From Variovorax sp. ZS18.2.2 (lineage in GTDB: Bacteria > Pseudomonadota > Gammaproteobacteria > Burkholderiales > Burkholderiaceae_C), in NCBI RefSeq assembly GCF_024701975.1, contig NZ_JANLNM010000001.1:1240001-1304000 (forward strand): DNA of 64,000 nucleotides, read 5' to 3'. Below the pieces are notes generated by a model. It saw only the letters and a list, made by a program, of their open reading frames with translations. It made no database searches and was not told where the DNA came from. Positions within the stretch are counted from its first letter, which is position 1; each line of letters opens with the position of its first letter. A program made the translations under genes and the position numbers. Below are positions 34,046 to 42,699 of the stretch, in pieces.

Positions 34046-34061
34046 CTGGCTAGATATCCAG
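34046..34061. promoter_or_regulatory. LexA box candidate 1
   Basis: CTGG-N8-CCAG, a perfect dyad of outer half-sites (ACTGG and CCAGT at 34045-34062), 18 bases before the lexA start. The consensus is CTGT-N8-ACAG, so each half has one change. It lies in the lexA-asparaginase divergent gap. Confidence 0.55.
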
Positions 34062-34064
34062 TAC

Positions 34065-34080
34065 CTGTATTTTTAACCAG
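34065..34080. promoter_or_regulatory. LexA box candidate 2
   Basis: CTGT-N8-CCAG, one mismatch from the consensus CTGT-N8-ACAG, with an AT-rich core. It is 19 bases from candidate 1, so the two boxes lie on the same side of the helix within about two turns, like tandem lexA operators elsewhere. Confidence 0.65.
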
Positions 34081-34100
34081 TTTTTGGAAGTTGACAAGTC

Positions 34101-35063
34101 ATGGCCAATTCCCCGTTGCCCGAAGTGCGTCGCGTGGTGGTTCTGGGCACCGGCGGAACCATCGCCGGAAAGGCCTCCAGCAGCGGCGACAACATCGGCT
34201 ACACCGCCGGGCAGGTGGACGTGGCGGACCTGCTGGGCGGCATCGAGGCGCCCGAGGGCATCGCGCTGCTGGCGGAGCAGGTGGCGCAGGTCGACAGCAA
34301 GGACATGGCCTTCGACATCTGGCAGAAGCTCGCGCAGCGCTGCGTGCACTGGCTGGCCGAGCCCGACGTGGCCGGCGTGGTGATCACCCACGGCACTGAC
34401 ACGCTCGAGGAGACGGCTTTCTTCCTTCACTCAGTGCTGGCGCCTGCCAAGCCCGTGGTGCTGACCTGCGCGATGCGCCCGGCAACGGCGCTTTCGCCGG
34501 ATGGACCGCAGAACGTGCGGGACGCCATCGCGGTTGCTGCGACGGCGGGCGCGCAGGGCGTGATGGCGGTGTGTGCCGGCACGGTGCACAGCGCAGTGGA
34601 TGTGCAGAAGGTGCACACGTATCGGCTCGATGCCTTCGCATCCGGCGATGCAGGACCGATCGGCTATGTGGAAGAGGGCGCGGTGCGGCGCGTGAAGGAG
34701 TGGCCGGTTGCGCCATCATCCCAAGCTTCGAAGGCGCTGAATGCGTCGGGGCCTTGGCCCCGGGTCGAGATCGTCATGAGCCATGCCGGCGCAAGCGGCG
34801 CAATCGTTGACGCGCTCCTTCGGGGGGGCGCGGAGGAGCCTGTCCGCGGGCTGGTCCTCGCCACCACCGGCAATGGCACCGTGCACCACGCGCTGGAAGC
34901 TGCAGCGCTCAAGGCGCAGGATGCCGGCATTGCGGTGCTGCGCGCGACGCGTTGCACCAGTGGCCGCATCCTGCCGAAGCCCGATGACCGGCTGCGTGAC
35001 GCAGGCGCGCTCACGCCGGTAAGGGCGCGCATCGCGCTGATGCTGGAACTGCTGGGGAAATAG
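34101..35063 (+). CDS. Asparaginase
   Basis: Hydrolyses L-asparagine to aspartate and ammonia. The 320 residues show both catalytic threonine motifs: GTGGTIAG at 16-23 (T17) and ITHGTDTLEETAFFL. No signal peptide is seen, so a cytosolic enzyme is likely. It diverges from lexA and its start is 21 bases from the second LexA-like box, so SOS regulation is possible but unproven. Isoaspartyl or D-amino-acid preference is unknown. Confidence 0.9.
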   Translation: MANSPLPEVRRVVVLGTGGTIAGKASSSGDNIGYTAGQVDVADLLGGIEAPEGIALLAEQVAQVDSKDMAFDIWQKLAQRCVHWLAEPDVAGVVITHGTDTLEETAFFLHSVLAPAKPVVLTCAMRPATALSPDGPQNVRDAIAVAATAGAQGVMAVCAGTVHSAVDVQKVHTYRLDAFASGDAGPIGYVEEGAVRRVKEWPVAPSSQASKALNASGPWPRVEIVMSHAGASGAIVDALLRGGAEEPVRGLVLATTGNGTVHHALEAAALKAQDAGIAVLRATRCTSGRILPKPDDRLRDAGALTPVRARIALMLELLGK

Positions 35064-35085
35064 CCGCCCTGTCGAAGGGTGGCGG
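35064..35085. terminator. Weak hairpin between convergent genes
   Basis: CCGCC at 35064-35068 can pair with GGCGG at 35081-35085, with a partly pairing interior. It lies between the asparaginase stop and the adk stop on the opposite strand. There is no T run. Confidence 0.35.
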
Positions 35086-35089
35086 GGGA

Positions 35090-35764
<675 letters not shown>

Positions 35765-35870
35765 TTAGATTTTGTGTCACGCCAAGCGTCGGCCCGAGGG
35801 CTGGGCAAGGCGGATTTCACGTCGAGGATAGCATGCGCCCCCGTAGGGAATTCCCTCCGTGGCGCACGTC

Positions 35871-36656
35871 TTAGGACGCTGGCCCGGCGGCAAAGACGGC
35901 ACGCACGCGCGCCAGATCCTCAGGGGTGTCGATGCCCGGACCGGGCGCGACATGGCTGACATGCACCGCGATGCGATGCCCATGCCACAGCGCGCGCAAT
36001 TGCTCGAGTGCTTCGGTGGCTTCGACGGGCGCCGGCGGCAGCGACGGAAATTTCCGCACGAAGCCCGCGCGGTAGCCATAGATGCCGATGTGGCGCAGCG
36101 GCGCGGGCGAGGGCAGCACGGAGGGTGCCGCGCCACCGGCAGAACCGTCGCGCCACCAGGGAATCGGCGCGCGGCTGAAGTACAGCGCGTTGCCCTGGGT
36201 GTCGAGCACCGCCTTCACCACGTTCGGATTCATGAAATCGCTCACCGAGTCGATCTCGTGGGCCGCGGTGCTCATCGCCGCTTCGGGATGAAGGGCCAGC
36301 GCAGCGGCCACGGCATCGATCAGTTCGGGATCGATGAGAGGTTCGTCGCCCTGCACGTTGACGACGATCTCGTCGCCGTCGAGGCCCAGTTGCTCGCAGG
36401 CCTCGGCCAGCCGGTCGGTGCCGCTCGGATGGTCTTGGCGAGTGAGGATGGCTTCGACGCCGTGCGCCTTGCAGGCCGAAACGATGGAAACATCGTCTCC
36501 GGCAACGACAACGCGCGATGCGCCGGACTGGCTCGCGCGCTGCGCCACCCGCACCACCATCGGCAGGCCCGCGATATCGGCCAGGGGTTTGTCGGGCAGC
36601 CGCGTCGAGGCGAGGCGTGCCGGCACCAGGACGGTGAAGCGCACAGGGCCGGTCAC
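35871..36656 (-). CDS. kdsB: 3-deoxy-manno-octulosonate cytidylyltransferase
   Basis: Activates Kdo to CMP-Kdo for transfer onto lipid IVA. The 261 residues begin at GTG 36656, overlapping the stop of the Trm112 gene by four bases. The nucleotide-binding start [22 protein letters not shown] is diagnostic; [13 protein letters not shown] carries the metal ligand and [11 protein letters not shown] follows. It works with the Lpx enzymes and the Kdo hydroxylase encoded elsewhere in the window. Confidence 0.96.
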   Translation of the reverse strand: MTGPVRFTVLVPARLASTRLPDKPLADIAGLPMVVRVAQRASQSGASRVVVAGDDVSIVSACKAHGVEAILTRQDHPSGTDRLAEACEQLGLDGDEIVVNVQGDEPLIDPELIDAVAAALALHPEAAMSTAAHEIDSVSDFMNPNVVKAVLDTQGNALYFSRAPIPWWRDGSAGGAAPSVLPSPAPLRHIGIYGYRAGFVRKFPSLPPAPVEATEALEQLRALWHGHRIAVHVSHVAPGPGIDTPEDLARVRAVFAAGPAS

Positions 36657-36835
36657 AGCCCCAGCTCTTCGTCGGACAGCGTGCGCGCCTCGTTCTCGAG
36701 CAGCACCGGAATGCCGTCGCGCACCGGGTAGGCGAGGCGGGCGCTGCGGGAGCACAGCTCCTGCTTCTCGGCGTTCCAGGTCAGGGGGCCCTTGGTGACG
36801 GGGCAGACGAGCAGTTCAAGCAGCTTGGTATCCAT
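36653..36835 (-). CDS. Trm112/YcaR-family small protein
   Basis: 60-residue protein with the family pattern [14 protein letters not shown] followed by [18 protein letters not shown]. Trm112-like proteins bind and stabilise methyltransferases; in bacteria the small YcaR form usually sits between lpxK and kdsB, exactly as here. Its start lies 20 bases inside the lpxK 3' end and its stop overlaps kdsB. Its exact partner is unknown. Confidence 0.88.
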   Translation of the reverse strand: MDTKLLELLVCPVTKGPLTWNAEKQELCSRSARLAYPVRDGIPVLLENEARTLSDEELGL

Positions 36836-37847
36836 CGGGCGATGATAGCTTTGCGTCGAGCGCCGCGAAGAATTCCGGGGCGGGTTCGAAGTGCAGCGGC
36901 ACGGCCAGCGCATCGGGTGCCTTGCGCCACAGCTTGACCGCATCTTTCTCGGTGCAGAGCAAGGTGTATTCGCTGCCGGAAGGGCGCTGCCATGCGTCGA
37001 AGTCATGGTGATCGGGCAGCGCGATGGTCTCGGTGAGCGTGAGTCCCCGCGCGCGCAGCATGTCGAAAAATCCCTCGGGCCGTGCGATGGCGGCCAGCGC
37101 GATCAACGGCTTGCCCGCGAGGGTCGTCAGAGGAACGCGCTTCCCATCGCTTGCAACAGCATCCTGCGCAAGGCTGCGCGTGGCGGTGTAGCCGCCGGCA
37201 AATGCGGGCCGCTCGCCGCTATGGAGCACCAGGTCGCAGCGACGTGGCCAGAGCTCGCGCAACAGGCCCGCGGGCAGCAGCCAGCCGTTGCCGATGCCGC
37301 GGTCGTCGAACACGCAGATCTCGACGTCGCGTGCCAGTGCCAGGTGCTGCAGGCCGTCGTCGCTCACGATCACCTGCGTGGCTGGATGCCGCTCCAGCAG
37401 GGCGCGTGCGGCTTCGATGCGTCGTCGCGCGACGAAAACGGGGGCGCCCGTGACGTGGCGAATCAGCGCCGGTTCGTCGCCGACATCGTGGGGATCGCTG
37501 CCCTCCAGCACCTCGCGGCAATCGTCCGTGCGTCGGCCGTAGCCGCGCGAGACCACGCCGACCTGGAGTCCCCGGGCCTGCAGATGCCGGACGATGGCCA
37601 TCACGACAGGCGTCTTGCCCGCACCGCCCGCAATCACGTTGCCGACGACGATCACGGGAACGGGCACGCGTTCGGCCCGTAGCCATCCGATCCGATAGAG
37701 CCAGCCGCGCAGCGCGAAGAGCGCGCCGTAGAGCAACGACAGCGGCCACAGCAGGCAGGCCAGCAGGCCGCGATGCAGCCAGGCGTCCTGCAGCCGCGAG
37801 GCGGATGCGCTGGATGCGCCCGTACTGCTGCGGCCCTGCGACGGCAC
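36816..37847 (-). CDS. lpxK: Tetraacyldisaccharide 4'-kinase
   Basis: Phosphorylates the 4' position of the lipid A precursor in the inner membrane. It has 343 residues from a GTG one base after the exbD stop. An N-terminal membrane-association helix (about 25-50) is followed by the P-loop [14 protein letters not shown]. Other conserved segments are [18 protein letters not shown] and [13 protein letters not shown], with the catalytic Asp. The gene is coupled to the exbB-exbD pair upstream. Confidence 0.95.
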   Translation of the reverse strand: MPSQGRSSTGASSASASRLQDAWLHRGLLACLLWPLSLLYGALFALRGWLYRIGWLRAERVPVPVIVVGNVIAGGAGKTPVVMAIVRHLQARGLQVGVVSRGYGRRTDDCREVLEGSDPHDVGDEPALIRHVTGAPVFVARRRIEAARALLERHPATQVIVSDDGLQHLALARDVEICVFDDRGIGNGWLLPAGLLRELWPRRCDLVLHSGERPAFAGGYTATRSLAQDAVASDGKRVPLTTLAGKPLIALAAIARPEGFFDMLRARGLTLTETIALPDHHDFDAWQRPSGSEYTLLCTEKDAVKLWRKAPDALAVPLHFEPAPEFFAALDAKLSSPDGYQAA

Positions 37848-38288
37848 TCAGTGTCCGGCTTGCGCCGTCGACTGGGCGGCGAAGGTGATCTGCATCAGGC
37901 CGGCGCGGCGCGCGGCTTCCATCACCGTGACGACGGCCTGGTGCGGGCTGCTCGCATCGGCGCTGATGATCACCACGCTTTCTTTGCCGCCGGTGGCCGC
38001 GGCACCGAGTGCGGCGGCCACGGAACTCACGTTGCGGTCTGCCACTGCGACCTTGTTGACCGTATAGCGGCCGTCGGCGGAGACCGTCACGACCACTTCC
38101 TTCGGATAGTCGCGTTGTGCATCCACGTCCGCCGTCGGCAGCCGCAGCTGCATCTCGGTGAACTTGCTGTAGGTGGTCGACAGCATCAGGAAGATCAGGA
38201 TGACCAGCAGCACGTCGATGAACGGGATCAGGTTGATCTCCGGCTCGTCGCGCGCGCCGTGGCGAAACTGCATGCGGGCTCTGCTCAT
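37848..38288 (-). CDS. exbD: ExbD/TolR-family biopolymer transport protein
   Basis: Proton-channel stator partner that transmits proton motive force to an envelope protein. The 146 residues have one N-terminal membrane helix (about 20-40, INLIPFIDVLLVILIFLML) carrying the essential aspartate D25, then a periplasmic domain. ExbB-ExbD-type pairs next to lpxK are common in betaproteobacteria. No tonB gene is seen in the window, so the energised partner is unknown. Confidence 0.92.
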   Translation of the reverse strand: MSRARMQFRHGARDEPEINLIPFIDVLLVILIFLMLSTTYSKFTEMQLRLPTADVDAQRDYPKEVVVTVSADGRYTVNKVAVADRNVSSVAAALGAAATGGKESVVIISADASSPHQAVVTVMEAARRAGLMQITFAAQSTAQAGH

Positions 38289-38917
38289 TTGCGCAGCGCG
38301 TTCAGGTGGCGGGCGAACCGCTCACCCGAGAGTTCGAGGTTCAGCAGGTATTCGTCGACGCGGCTGCGGAAGTAGCGCCAGAAGATCAGCGTGGGAATCG
38401 CCACGATCAGGCCGAACGCCGTGTTGTACAGCGCGATCGAGATGCCGTGCGCAAGCTGCGCCGGGTTGCCCGAGCCGACAGCGCCGCTTCCAGGCGACTG
38501 CGAGCCGAAGATCTCGATCATCCCGATCACCGTGCCCAAAAGGCCCAGCAGCGGCGCGGCCGAGGCGATGGTGGCCAGTGCCGGCAGGTAGCGCTCCAGC
38601 TTGTGCGCGATGGTGCGTCCCGAGGCCTCCATGGCAGCGCGAAGGTCGTCTTCGGTGCAGCGCGGGTTGGCGTTGAGCGCCCGCAGGCCCGCGGCCAGCA
38701 CCTGGCCGAGCATCGAGTTGCGTTCGAGTTTGGTCACGATGTCCGGTCCGGGAACGGACCCGCGCGAGACGGTGATGGTTTCGTCGAGCAATTTCGGCGG
38801 CAATACTTTCACGGTCTTGAGGCTCGTGAAACGTTCTATAACCAGCGCGAGCGCAATAACCGAACAAGCGAGCAGCGGCCAGATAGGCCAACCCGCGGCA
38901 ACAATGATGGAAAACAA
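38285..38917 (-). CDS. exbB: ExbB/TolQ/MotA-family proton channel protein
   Basis: Inner-membrane proton channel that works with ExbD. I chose TTG 38917 because a GGAGG lies six bases upstream and the product then starts with the family FSIIVAAGWPIWPLLACSVIAL; a longer frame would add 29 residues with no hydrophobic or conserved features. The 210 residues contain three membrane helices (about 2-28, 115-140 and 160-185), and PLLGLLGTVIGMIEIF is characteristic. The exbD ATG overlaps its stop. Confidence 0.9.
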   Translation of the reverse strand: MFSIIVAAGWPIWPLLACSVIALALVIERFTSLKTVKVLPPKLLDETITVSRGSVPGPDIVTKLERNSMLGQVLAAGLRALNANPRCTEDDLRAAMEASGRTIAHKLERYLPALATIASAAPLLGLLGTVIGMIEIFGSQSPGSGAVGSGNPAQLAHGISIALYNTAFGLIVAIPTLIFWRYFRSRVDEYLLNLELSGERFARHLNALRK

Positions 38918-38955
38918 GAAAATCCTCCGGCCCGTAGACTGCAAATGCGCGGCGA

Positions 38956-39027
38956 TTATCCACCGAGCCCACCATCGGGATGTGGCTTGTTTGCGTGTCG
39001 GCAAGGACGCACAGATTCTGTGGATAA
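38956..39027. promoter_or_regulatory. DnaA-box-like pair in exbB-xseA gap
   Basis: TGTGGATAA at 39019-39027 is an exact match to the complement of the DnaA box TTATCCACA. TTATCCACC at 38956-38964 differs at one base and faces the other way. They lie in the 313-base divergent gap, which otherwise shows no gene and no clear promoter. The gap also has an AT-rich stretch near 39085-39125. Confidence 0.35.
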
Positions 39028-39230
39028 CTTTGTGATTAACCTGCTTCGCAACTTGCCCGAACCCGCATGGGCGGGCCTTCCCGCTAGATCGATTGAATTT
39101 TGAGCAGTACTTTTTCGAATGAAATCAACCACTTGCACGAGAAACCGTGCGCCTGCCCCGCATGGGGGGCTTTGGGCAGGGGAAGTCGGGCCTGTTGTGG
39201 AAGAGTGGCTTTCGGCCGCTCGTGCGCTTT

Positions 39231-40544
39231 GTGAACTTGCGTGAAACGAATTCCGCGCCCGGGCCGCGCATCTGGGCTGTCGGTGCGTTGTGCCGGGCGG
39301 TGGCCGACACGCTGGACGCGCGCTTCAATCCGGTGGCCGTGCGCGGCGAGATCTCGGGTTTTTCGCGCGCCTCCAGTGGACATTGTTACTTCTCGCTCAA
39401 GGACGAGTCGGGCCAGCTGCGCTGCGCCATGTTCCGCCGCGCCGCCGGATTGCTCGATTTTTCGCCCCGCGATGGCGACCAGGTGGAGGTGCGTGGCCGG
39501 CTTGCGGTGTACGAGCCGCGTGGCGATCTGCAACTGGTCGTCGAAAGCCTGAAGCGTGCGGGGCAGGGTGCGCTGTTCGAACAGTTCCTGCAGCGCAAGG
39601 CGCGCCTCGAGGCCGAAGGGCTGTTCGACCCCGGCCGCAAGCGTGCGCTGCCCACCATGCCGCGCGCGGTGGGCGTCGTCACCTCTCTGGGTGCTGCGGC
39701 GCTGCATGACGTCGTCACGGCGCTGCGGCGGCGCGTGCCGCACATCCCCGTGGTGCTGGCCCCGGCGGCAGTGCAGGGCGCGAATGCGCCGGCCGAGCTG
39801 GTGCGCGCGCTGCATTCGCTCTATGCGCTGGAGCCATCGGTCGACGTGATCCTGCTGGTGCGCGGCGGTGGTTCGATCGAAGACCTGTGGGCCTTCAACG
39901 ACGAGGCGCTGGCGCGGACCATCGTGCAGAGCCCCGTGCCGGTGGTGAGCGGTGTTGGACACGAAACTGACTTCACCATCGCCGATTTCTGCGCCGACCT
40001 GCGTGCGCCCACGCCCACCGCGGCAGCCGAACTCGTCAGCGCGCCGCGCGACCTGTGGCTCGGGGCGCTCGATCTGCTCGACGAAAGGCTGAGCGATGCG
40101 TTGGGCGCGCGCCTCGACGTGTTGGGACAGCGGCTCGATCAAGCCGCGGGCCGCCTCGGCCGTCCATCGAATTTGGTGGCCCGCCAGCAGCTTCGTTTGG
40201 CGCACCACGCGCAGCGCCTGCACTTTGCGGTGCTGTCGAGACGGGAGCGACTGGCGCAGGTGCCGCGATCGATCGCGGCCGATCTTCCAGCGAAATTCGA
40301 TCGTGCACTTGTGCAGCGGCGCGAACGTCTGGAACGCGTGGCGCTGCGTCTGCGATTGCTCGATCCGGCACTCGTGCTGCAGCGCGGCTACGCCTGGCTC
40401 ACCGATGCGGATGGCCGCGCCGTCGTCAGCGCGAAGAAGCTGAACGCAGGCGACGCAGTGGTCGCGCGGCTCGCGGACGGCGAGGTCGACATGACCGTGA
40501 CGCCCGGCGGCGCGACGGGAAGACGTCCGACGCCACCTCAATAA
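39231..40544 (+). CDS. xseA: Exodeoxyribonuclease VII large subunit
   Basis: Large subunit of the single-strand-specific exonuclease ExoVII. The start is uncertain. GTG 39231 gives 437 residues close to the conserved N-terminal OB fold (RIWAVGALCRAVADTLDARFNPVAVRGEISGF); GTG 39222 and GTG 39147 would lengthen it, and no clear ribosome site was seen for any. The catalytic-core segment VILLVRGGGSIEDLWAFNDEALARTI and SGVGHETDFTIADF are diagnostic. A helical C-terminal half follows. Confidence 0.93.
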   Translation: MNLRETNSAPGPRIWAVGALCRAVADTLDARFNPVAVRGEISGFSRASSGHCYFSLKDESGQLRCAMFRRAAGLLDFSPRDGDQVEVRGRLAVYEPRGDLQLVVESLKRAGQGALFEQFLQRKARLEAEGLFDPGRKRALPTMPRAVGVVTSLGAAALHDVVTALRRRVPHIPVVLAPAAVQGANAPAELVRALHSLYALEPSVDVILLVRGGGSIEDLWAFNDEALARTIVQSPVPVVSGVGHETDFTIADFCADLRAPTPTAAAELVSAPRDLWLGALDLLDERLSDALGARLDVLGQRLDQAAGRLGRPSNLVARQQLRLAHHAQRLHFAVLSRRERLAQVPRSIAADLPAKFDRALVQRRERLERVALRLRLLDPALVLQRGYAWLTDADGRAVVSAKKLNAGDAVVARLADGEVDMTVTPGGATGRRPTPPQ

Positions 40545-40594
40545 TTACTTCCTAGAATCCCTAATTCCCCACAACCAACCCACGAGAAAAAACC

Positions 40595-41176
40595 ATGGAA
40601 CATGTGCTCCCACCCCTGCCGTACGCCCTCGACGCGCTGGCACCCGAGTATTCGAAGGAAACCCTCGAGTACCACTACGGCAAGCATCACAACGCCTATG
40701 TCGTGAACCTCAACAACCTGCAAAAGGGCACCGAGTTCGAAGCCCTCACGCTGGAAGAAATCATCAAGAAGGCCAGCGGCGGCATCTACAACAATGCCGC
40801 CCAGATCTGGAACCACACCTTCTTCTGGAACTGCATGAAGCCCCAGGGCGGCGGTGCACCGACCGGCGCGCTGGCCAAGGCCATCGACGCCAAGTGGGGC
40901 AGCTACGACGCCTTCAAGGAAGCCTTCGTGAAGTCGGCAGTCGGCAACTTCGGTTCGGGCTGGACCTGGCTCGTGAAGAAGGCCGACGGCTCGGTGGACA
41001 TCGTGAACACCGGCGCCGCCGGCACGCCGCTGACCACCGCCGATACCGCGCTCCTGACCGTGGACGTCTGGGAGCACGCCTACTACATCGACTACCGCAA
41101 CCTGCGCCCGAAGTTCGTCGAGACCTTCCTGGCCAAGCTGGTGAACTGGGACTTCGTCGCCAAGAACTTCGGCTGA
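40595..41176 (+). CDS. sodB: Iron superoxide dismutase
   Basis: Dismutates superoxide in the cytosol. The 193 residues have all metal ligands: H27, H74, D157 and H161. Residues around the site ([22 protein letters not shown] stretch and [13 protein letters not shown]) favour the iron enzyme over manganese, but cofactor cannot be proven by sequence alone. It lies 50 bases after xseA; a TAGAAT at 40553-40558 may be a -10. A strong terminator follows. Confidence 0.96.
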   Translation: MEHVLPPLPYALDALAPEYSKETLEYHYGKHHNAYVVNLNNLQKGTEFEALTLEEIIKKASGGIYNNAAQIWNHTFFWNCMKPQGGGAPTGALAKAIDAKWGSYDAFKEAFVKSAVGNFGSGWTWLVKKADGSVDIVNTGAAGTPLTTADTALLTVDVWEHAYYIDYRNLRPKFVETFLAKLVNWDFVAKNFG

Positions 41177-41192
41177 GCCACGTTCGCGCATG

Positions 41193-41222
41193 AAAAAGCC
41201 GACCCTCGGGTCGGCTTTTTTT
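41193..41222. terminator. Bidirectional terminator after sodB
   Basis: A strong hairpin: AAAAAGCCGACC paired with GGTCGGCTTTTT around a CTCG-type loop, flanked by an A run on one side and T runs on the other. It serves sodB (plus) and can serve the DUF192 gene (minus), which converges on it. Confidence 0.85.
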
Positions 41223-41244
41223 ATGGGCTGCAGCCAGCAGAAGC

Positions 41245-41709
41245 TCAGCGTTTGGCGGTCGAGAACAACTCGCCGCCAAGCTTGGCGCCCTTCTTGATGT
41301 TCTTCTTGGCGAACCAGCCCTGATTCATCTCGAGCACATAACGCACCGGCTCCTCGGAGCAATGCGAGTTCTCGGTCAGCGGCTGCATGTCGACCAGGTT
41401 GACGATGCGACCGTCGTCGGCCACGAAGGCGGCGGTCAGCGGCAGCAGGGTGTTGCGCATCCAGAAGCACTGCGTGGCGGGTTGCTCGAACACGAAGATC
41501 ATGCCCTCGGCCTGCGGCATGGTCTTGCGGAACATCAGGCCGATTTCACGCTGCTGGGGCGTCTGGGCGATCTGGGTATCGATCTTGTACAGGCCGACCG
41601 ACAGCTGCGTGCGCGCAAGGTCGGTCTGGGGTTGCTGCTGTTGTTGGGCATGCGTCGGCATCGCGAACGAGGCGGACAGCAGGAGCAGGGCGGCTAAACG
41701 CTGAAACAT
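41245..41709 (-). CDS. DUF192 secreted protein
   Basis: 154 residues with a signal peptide (cleavage near THAQ, residue 22), then a Gln-rich linker and the DUF192 domain. Conserved segments are QREIGLMFRKTMPQAEGMIFVFEQPATQCFWMRNTLLPL and RYVLEMNQGWFAKKNIKKGA. Function is unknown. It is expected in the periplasm or cell surface. It lies downstream of two small secreted proteins on the same strand, with a terminator between. Confidence 0.85.
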   Translation of the reverse strand: MFQRLAALLLLSASFAMPTHAQQQQQPQTDLARTQLSVGLYKIDTQIAQTPQQREIGLMFRKTMPQAEGMIFVFEQPATQCFWMRNTLLPLTAAFVADDGRIVNLVDMQPLTENSHCSEEPVRYVLEMNQGWFAKKNIKKGAKLGGELFSTAKR

Positions 41710-41757
41710 CGGACAACTCTTTCAGGGCGGGGCCGTGAAAGGCCCGGCCCGTAACCA

Positions 41758-41784
41758 ATAAAAATGCCCGCTGATGCGGGCATT
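41758..41784 (-). terminator. Terminator of the small His/Lys-rich protein gene
   Basis: A 9-bp perfect stem (AATGCCCGC at 41763-41771 and GCGGGCATT at 41776-41784) with a TGAT loop. On the minus strand it is followed by TTTTTATT. Confidence 0.75.
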
Positions 41785-41803
41785 GCCGGGTGAGCTTGAA
41801 AGC

Positions 41804-41992
41804 TTACACCTTCTTGGCGGCAGCCGTGTGGGCCTTGGCCACGTGGCGAACCTTGTGCTTCTTGACTGCGTGCTTGGCCTTGGCCTTGTGGGCAGCAGGT
41901 GCGGCCGGAGCGGCGGACGCGGGTTCAGCGGTTTGAGCAAAAGCACCGGCAGCGAAGAGACCGGCGACCAGGGCTGCGAGCAGCTTGTTCAT
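41804..41992 (-). CDS. Small secreted His/Lys-rich protein
   Basis: 62 residues from the ATG at 41992, with AAAGGA eight bases upstream. A signal peptide (MNKLLAALVAGLFAAGAFAQ, residues 1-20) is followed by Ala/Pro and a tail dominated by Lys, His and Ala (KHAVKKHKVRHVAKAH). It resembles acid-shock-type periplasmic proteins in composition, but I see no specific match. Its signal peptide closely resembles that of the next gene upstream, so they are probably paralogues. Confidence 0.65.
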   Translation of the reverse strand: MNKLLAALVAGLFAAGAFAQTAEPASAAPAAPAAHKAKAKHAVKKHKVRHVAKAHTAAAKKV

Positions 41993-42093
41993 GAGAAATC
42001 CTTTGAGATTGTTGATTTGGACCACCTCCCTGTGGAAGGCTCACATTCAACGGACCCCGGTGTGCGCGGTTGACAGCAGTTCGGCGACCTCAG

Positions 42094-42127
42094 GCGAAAA
42101 AAAGCGCTCCGGAGAGCGCTCTTTTTC
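42094..42127 (-). terminator. Terminator of the Lys/Ala-rich protein gene
   Basis: AGCGCTC at 42103-42109 pairs with GAGCGCT at 42114-42120 around a CGGA loop. On the minus strand it is followed by T7, on the plus strand by CT5. Confidence 0.8.
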
Positions 42128-42142
42128 GTGGGGCAGGCCGAC

Positions 42143-42481
42143 TTACTTGGCGCCCGGCATGTCGGGCGTGCCGCCTTGGGTTGCCTTGCGCTTCACGCTG
42201 CCGTCCTTGTTGCGACGACGCTGGTCGCGCGTGCTGGCGCGCTTTTCGCCAGAGGCTGCAGCCTTGTCGGCACCGATGGCGCCGCCTTCGGGCGTCTTGG
42301 CGATGTCGCCAGCGGGAGCAGCCACTTGACCAGCGGGCTTGGCTTCCTTCTTGGCTTCAGCGCGCGCTTGCGGCTTGCTGCTGGTTGCGTTCCCTTGTTC
42401 GGGCGTGGTGCCGGCCGGGTTTTGGGCGTAGGCGCCAGCTGCGAACAGACCAGCGATCATGACTGCGAGAATTTTGCTCAT
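42143..42481 (-). CDS. Small secreted Lys/Ala-rich protein
   Basis: 112 residues with a signal peptide (MSKILAVMIAGLFAAGAYAQ, 1-20) and a low-complexity charged mature part: Ala, Lys, Pro, Gln and a basic block KRASTRDQRRRNKDGSVKRK. In related genomes such proteins are often vaguely labelled TolA-like, but no TolA domain is visible. Expected in the periplasm. It shares its N-terminus with the protein encoded at 41804-41992. Function unknown. Confidence 0.65.
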   Translation of the reverse strand: MSKILAVMIAGLFAAGAYAQNPAGTTPEQGNATSSKPQARAEAKKEAKPAGQVAAPAGDIAKTPEGGAIGADKAAASGEKRASTRDQRRRNKDGSVKRKATQGGTPDMPGAK

Positions 42482-42599
42482 TGAAGATTCCTCTATCGAG
42501 AATTGGTTGGAAACGCCTCCCGGCGAGCAGAAGGTCAGCCACTAACGAGCCCATTGGCCCCATGGTTGACAAACGCCAGCTGATGGGCAGCGTCTAAAA

Positions 42600-42632
42600 T
42601 GTACAGCGATTTGTTTGCCGGTTGTACAGCGA
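42600..42632 (+). repeat. Direct repeat upstream of icd
   Basis: TGTACAGCGA occurs at 42600-42609 and 42623-42632, 23 bases apart, about two helical turns. The first copy follows a TAAAAT (42595-42600). The icd start is 67 bases further on. It could be a tandem regulator site for icd. Confidence 0.4.
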
Positions 42633-42699
42633 AACCCCCTCGCTGTCTGAATTCGCTGACACTCGTCAAAATTACATCACTCCCGGAGCCACCTCCCTC

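Noticed and set aside
42566..42600. TTGACA (42566-42571) and TAAAAT (42595-42600) as icd promoter
   Set aside because: The spacer is 23 bases, far from the 16-18 needed.
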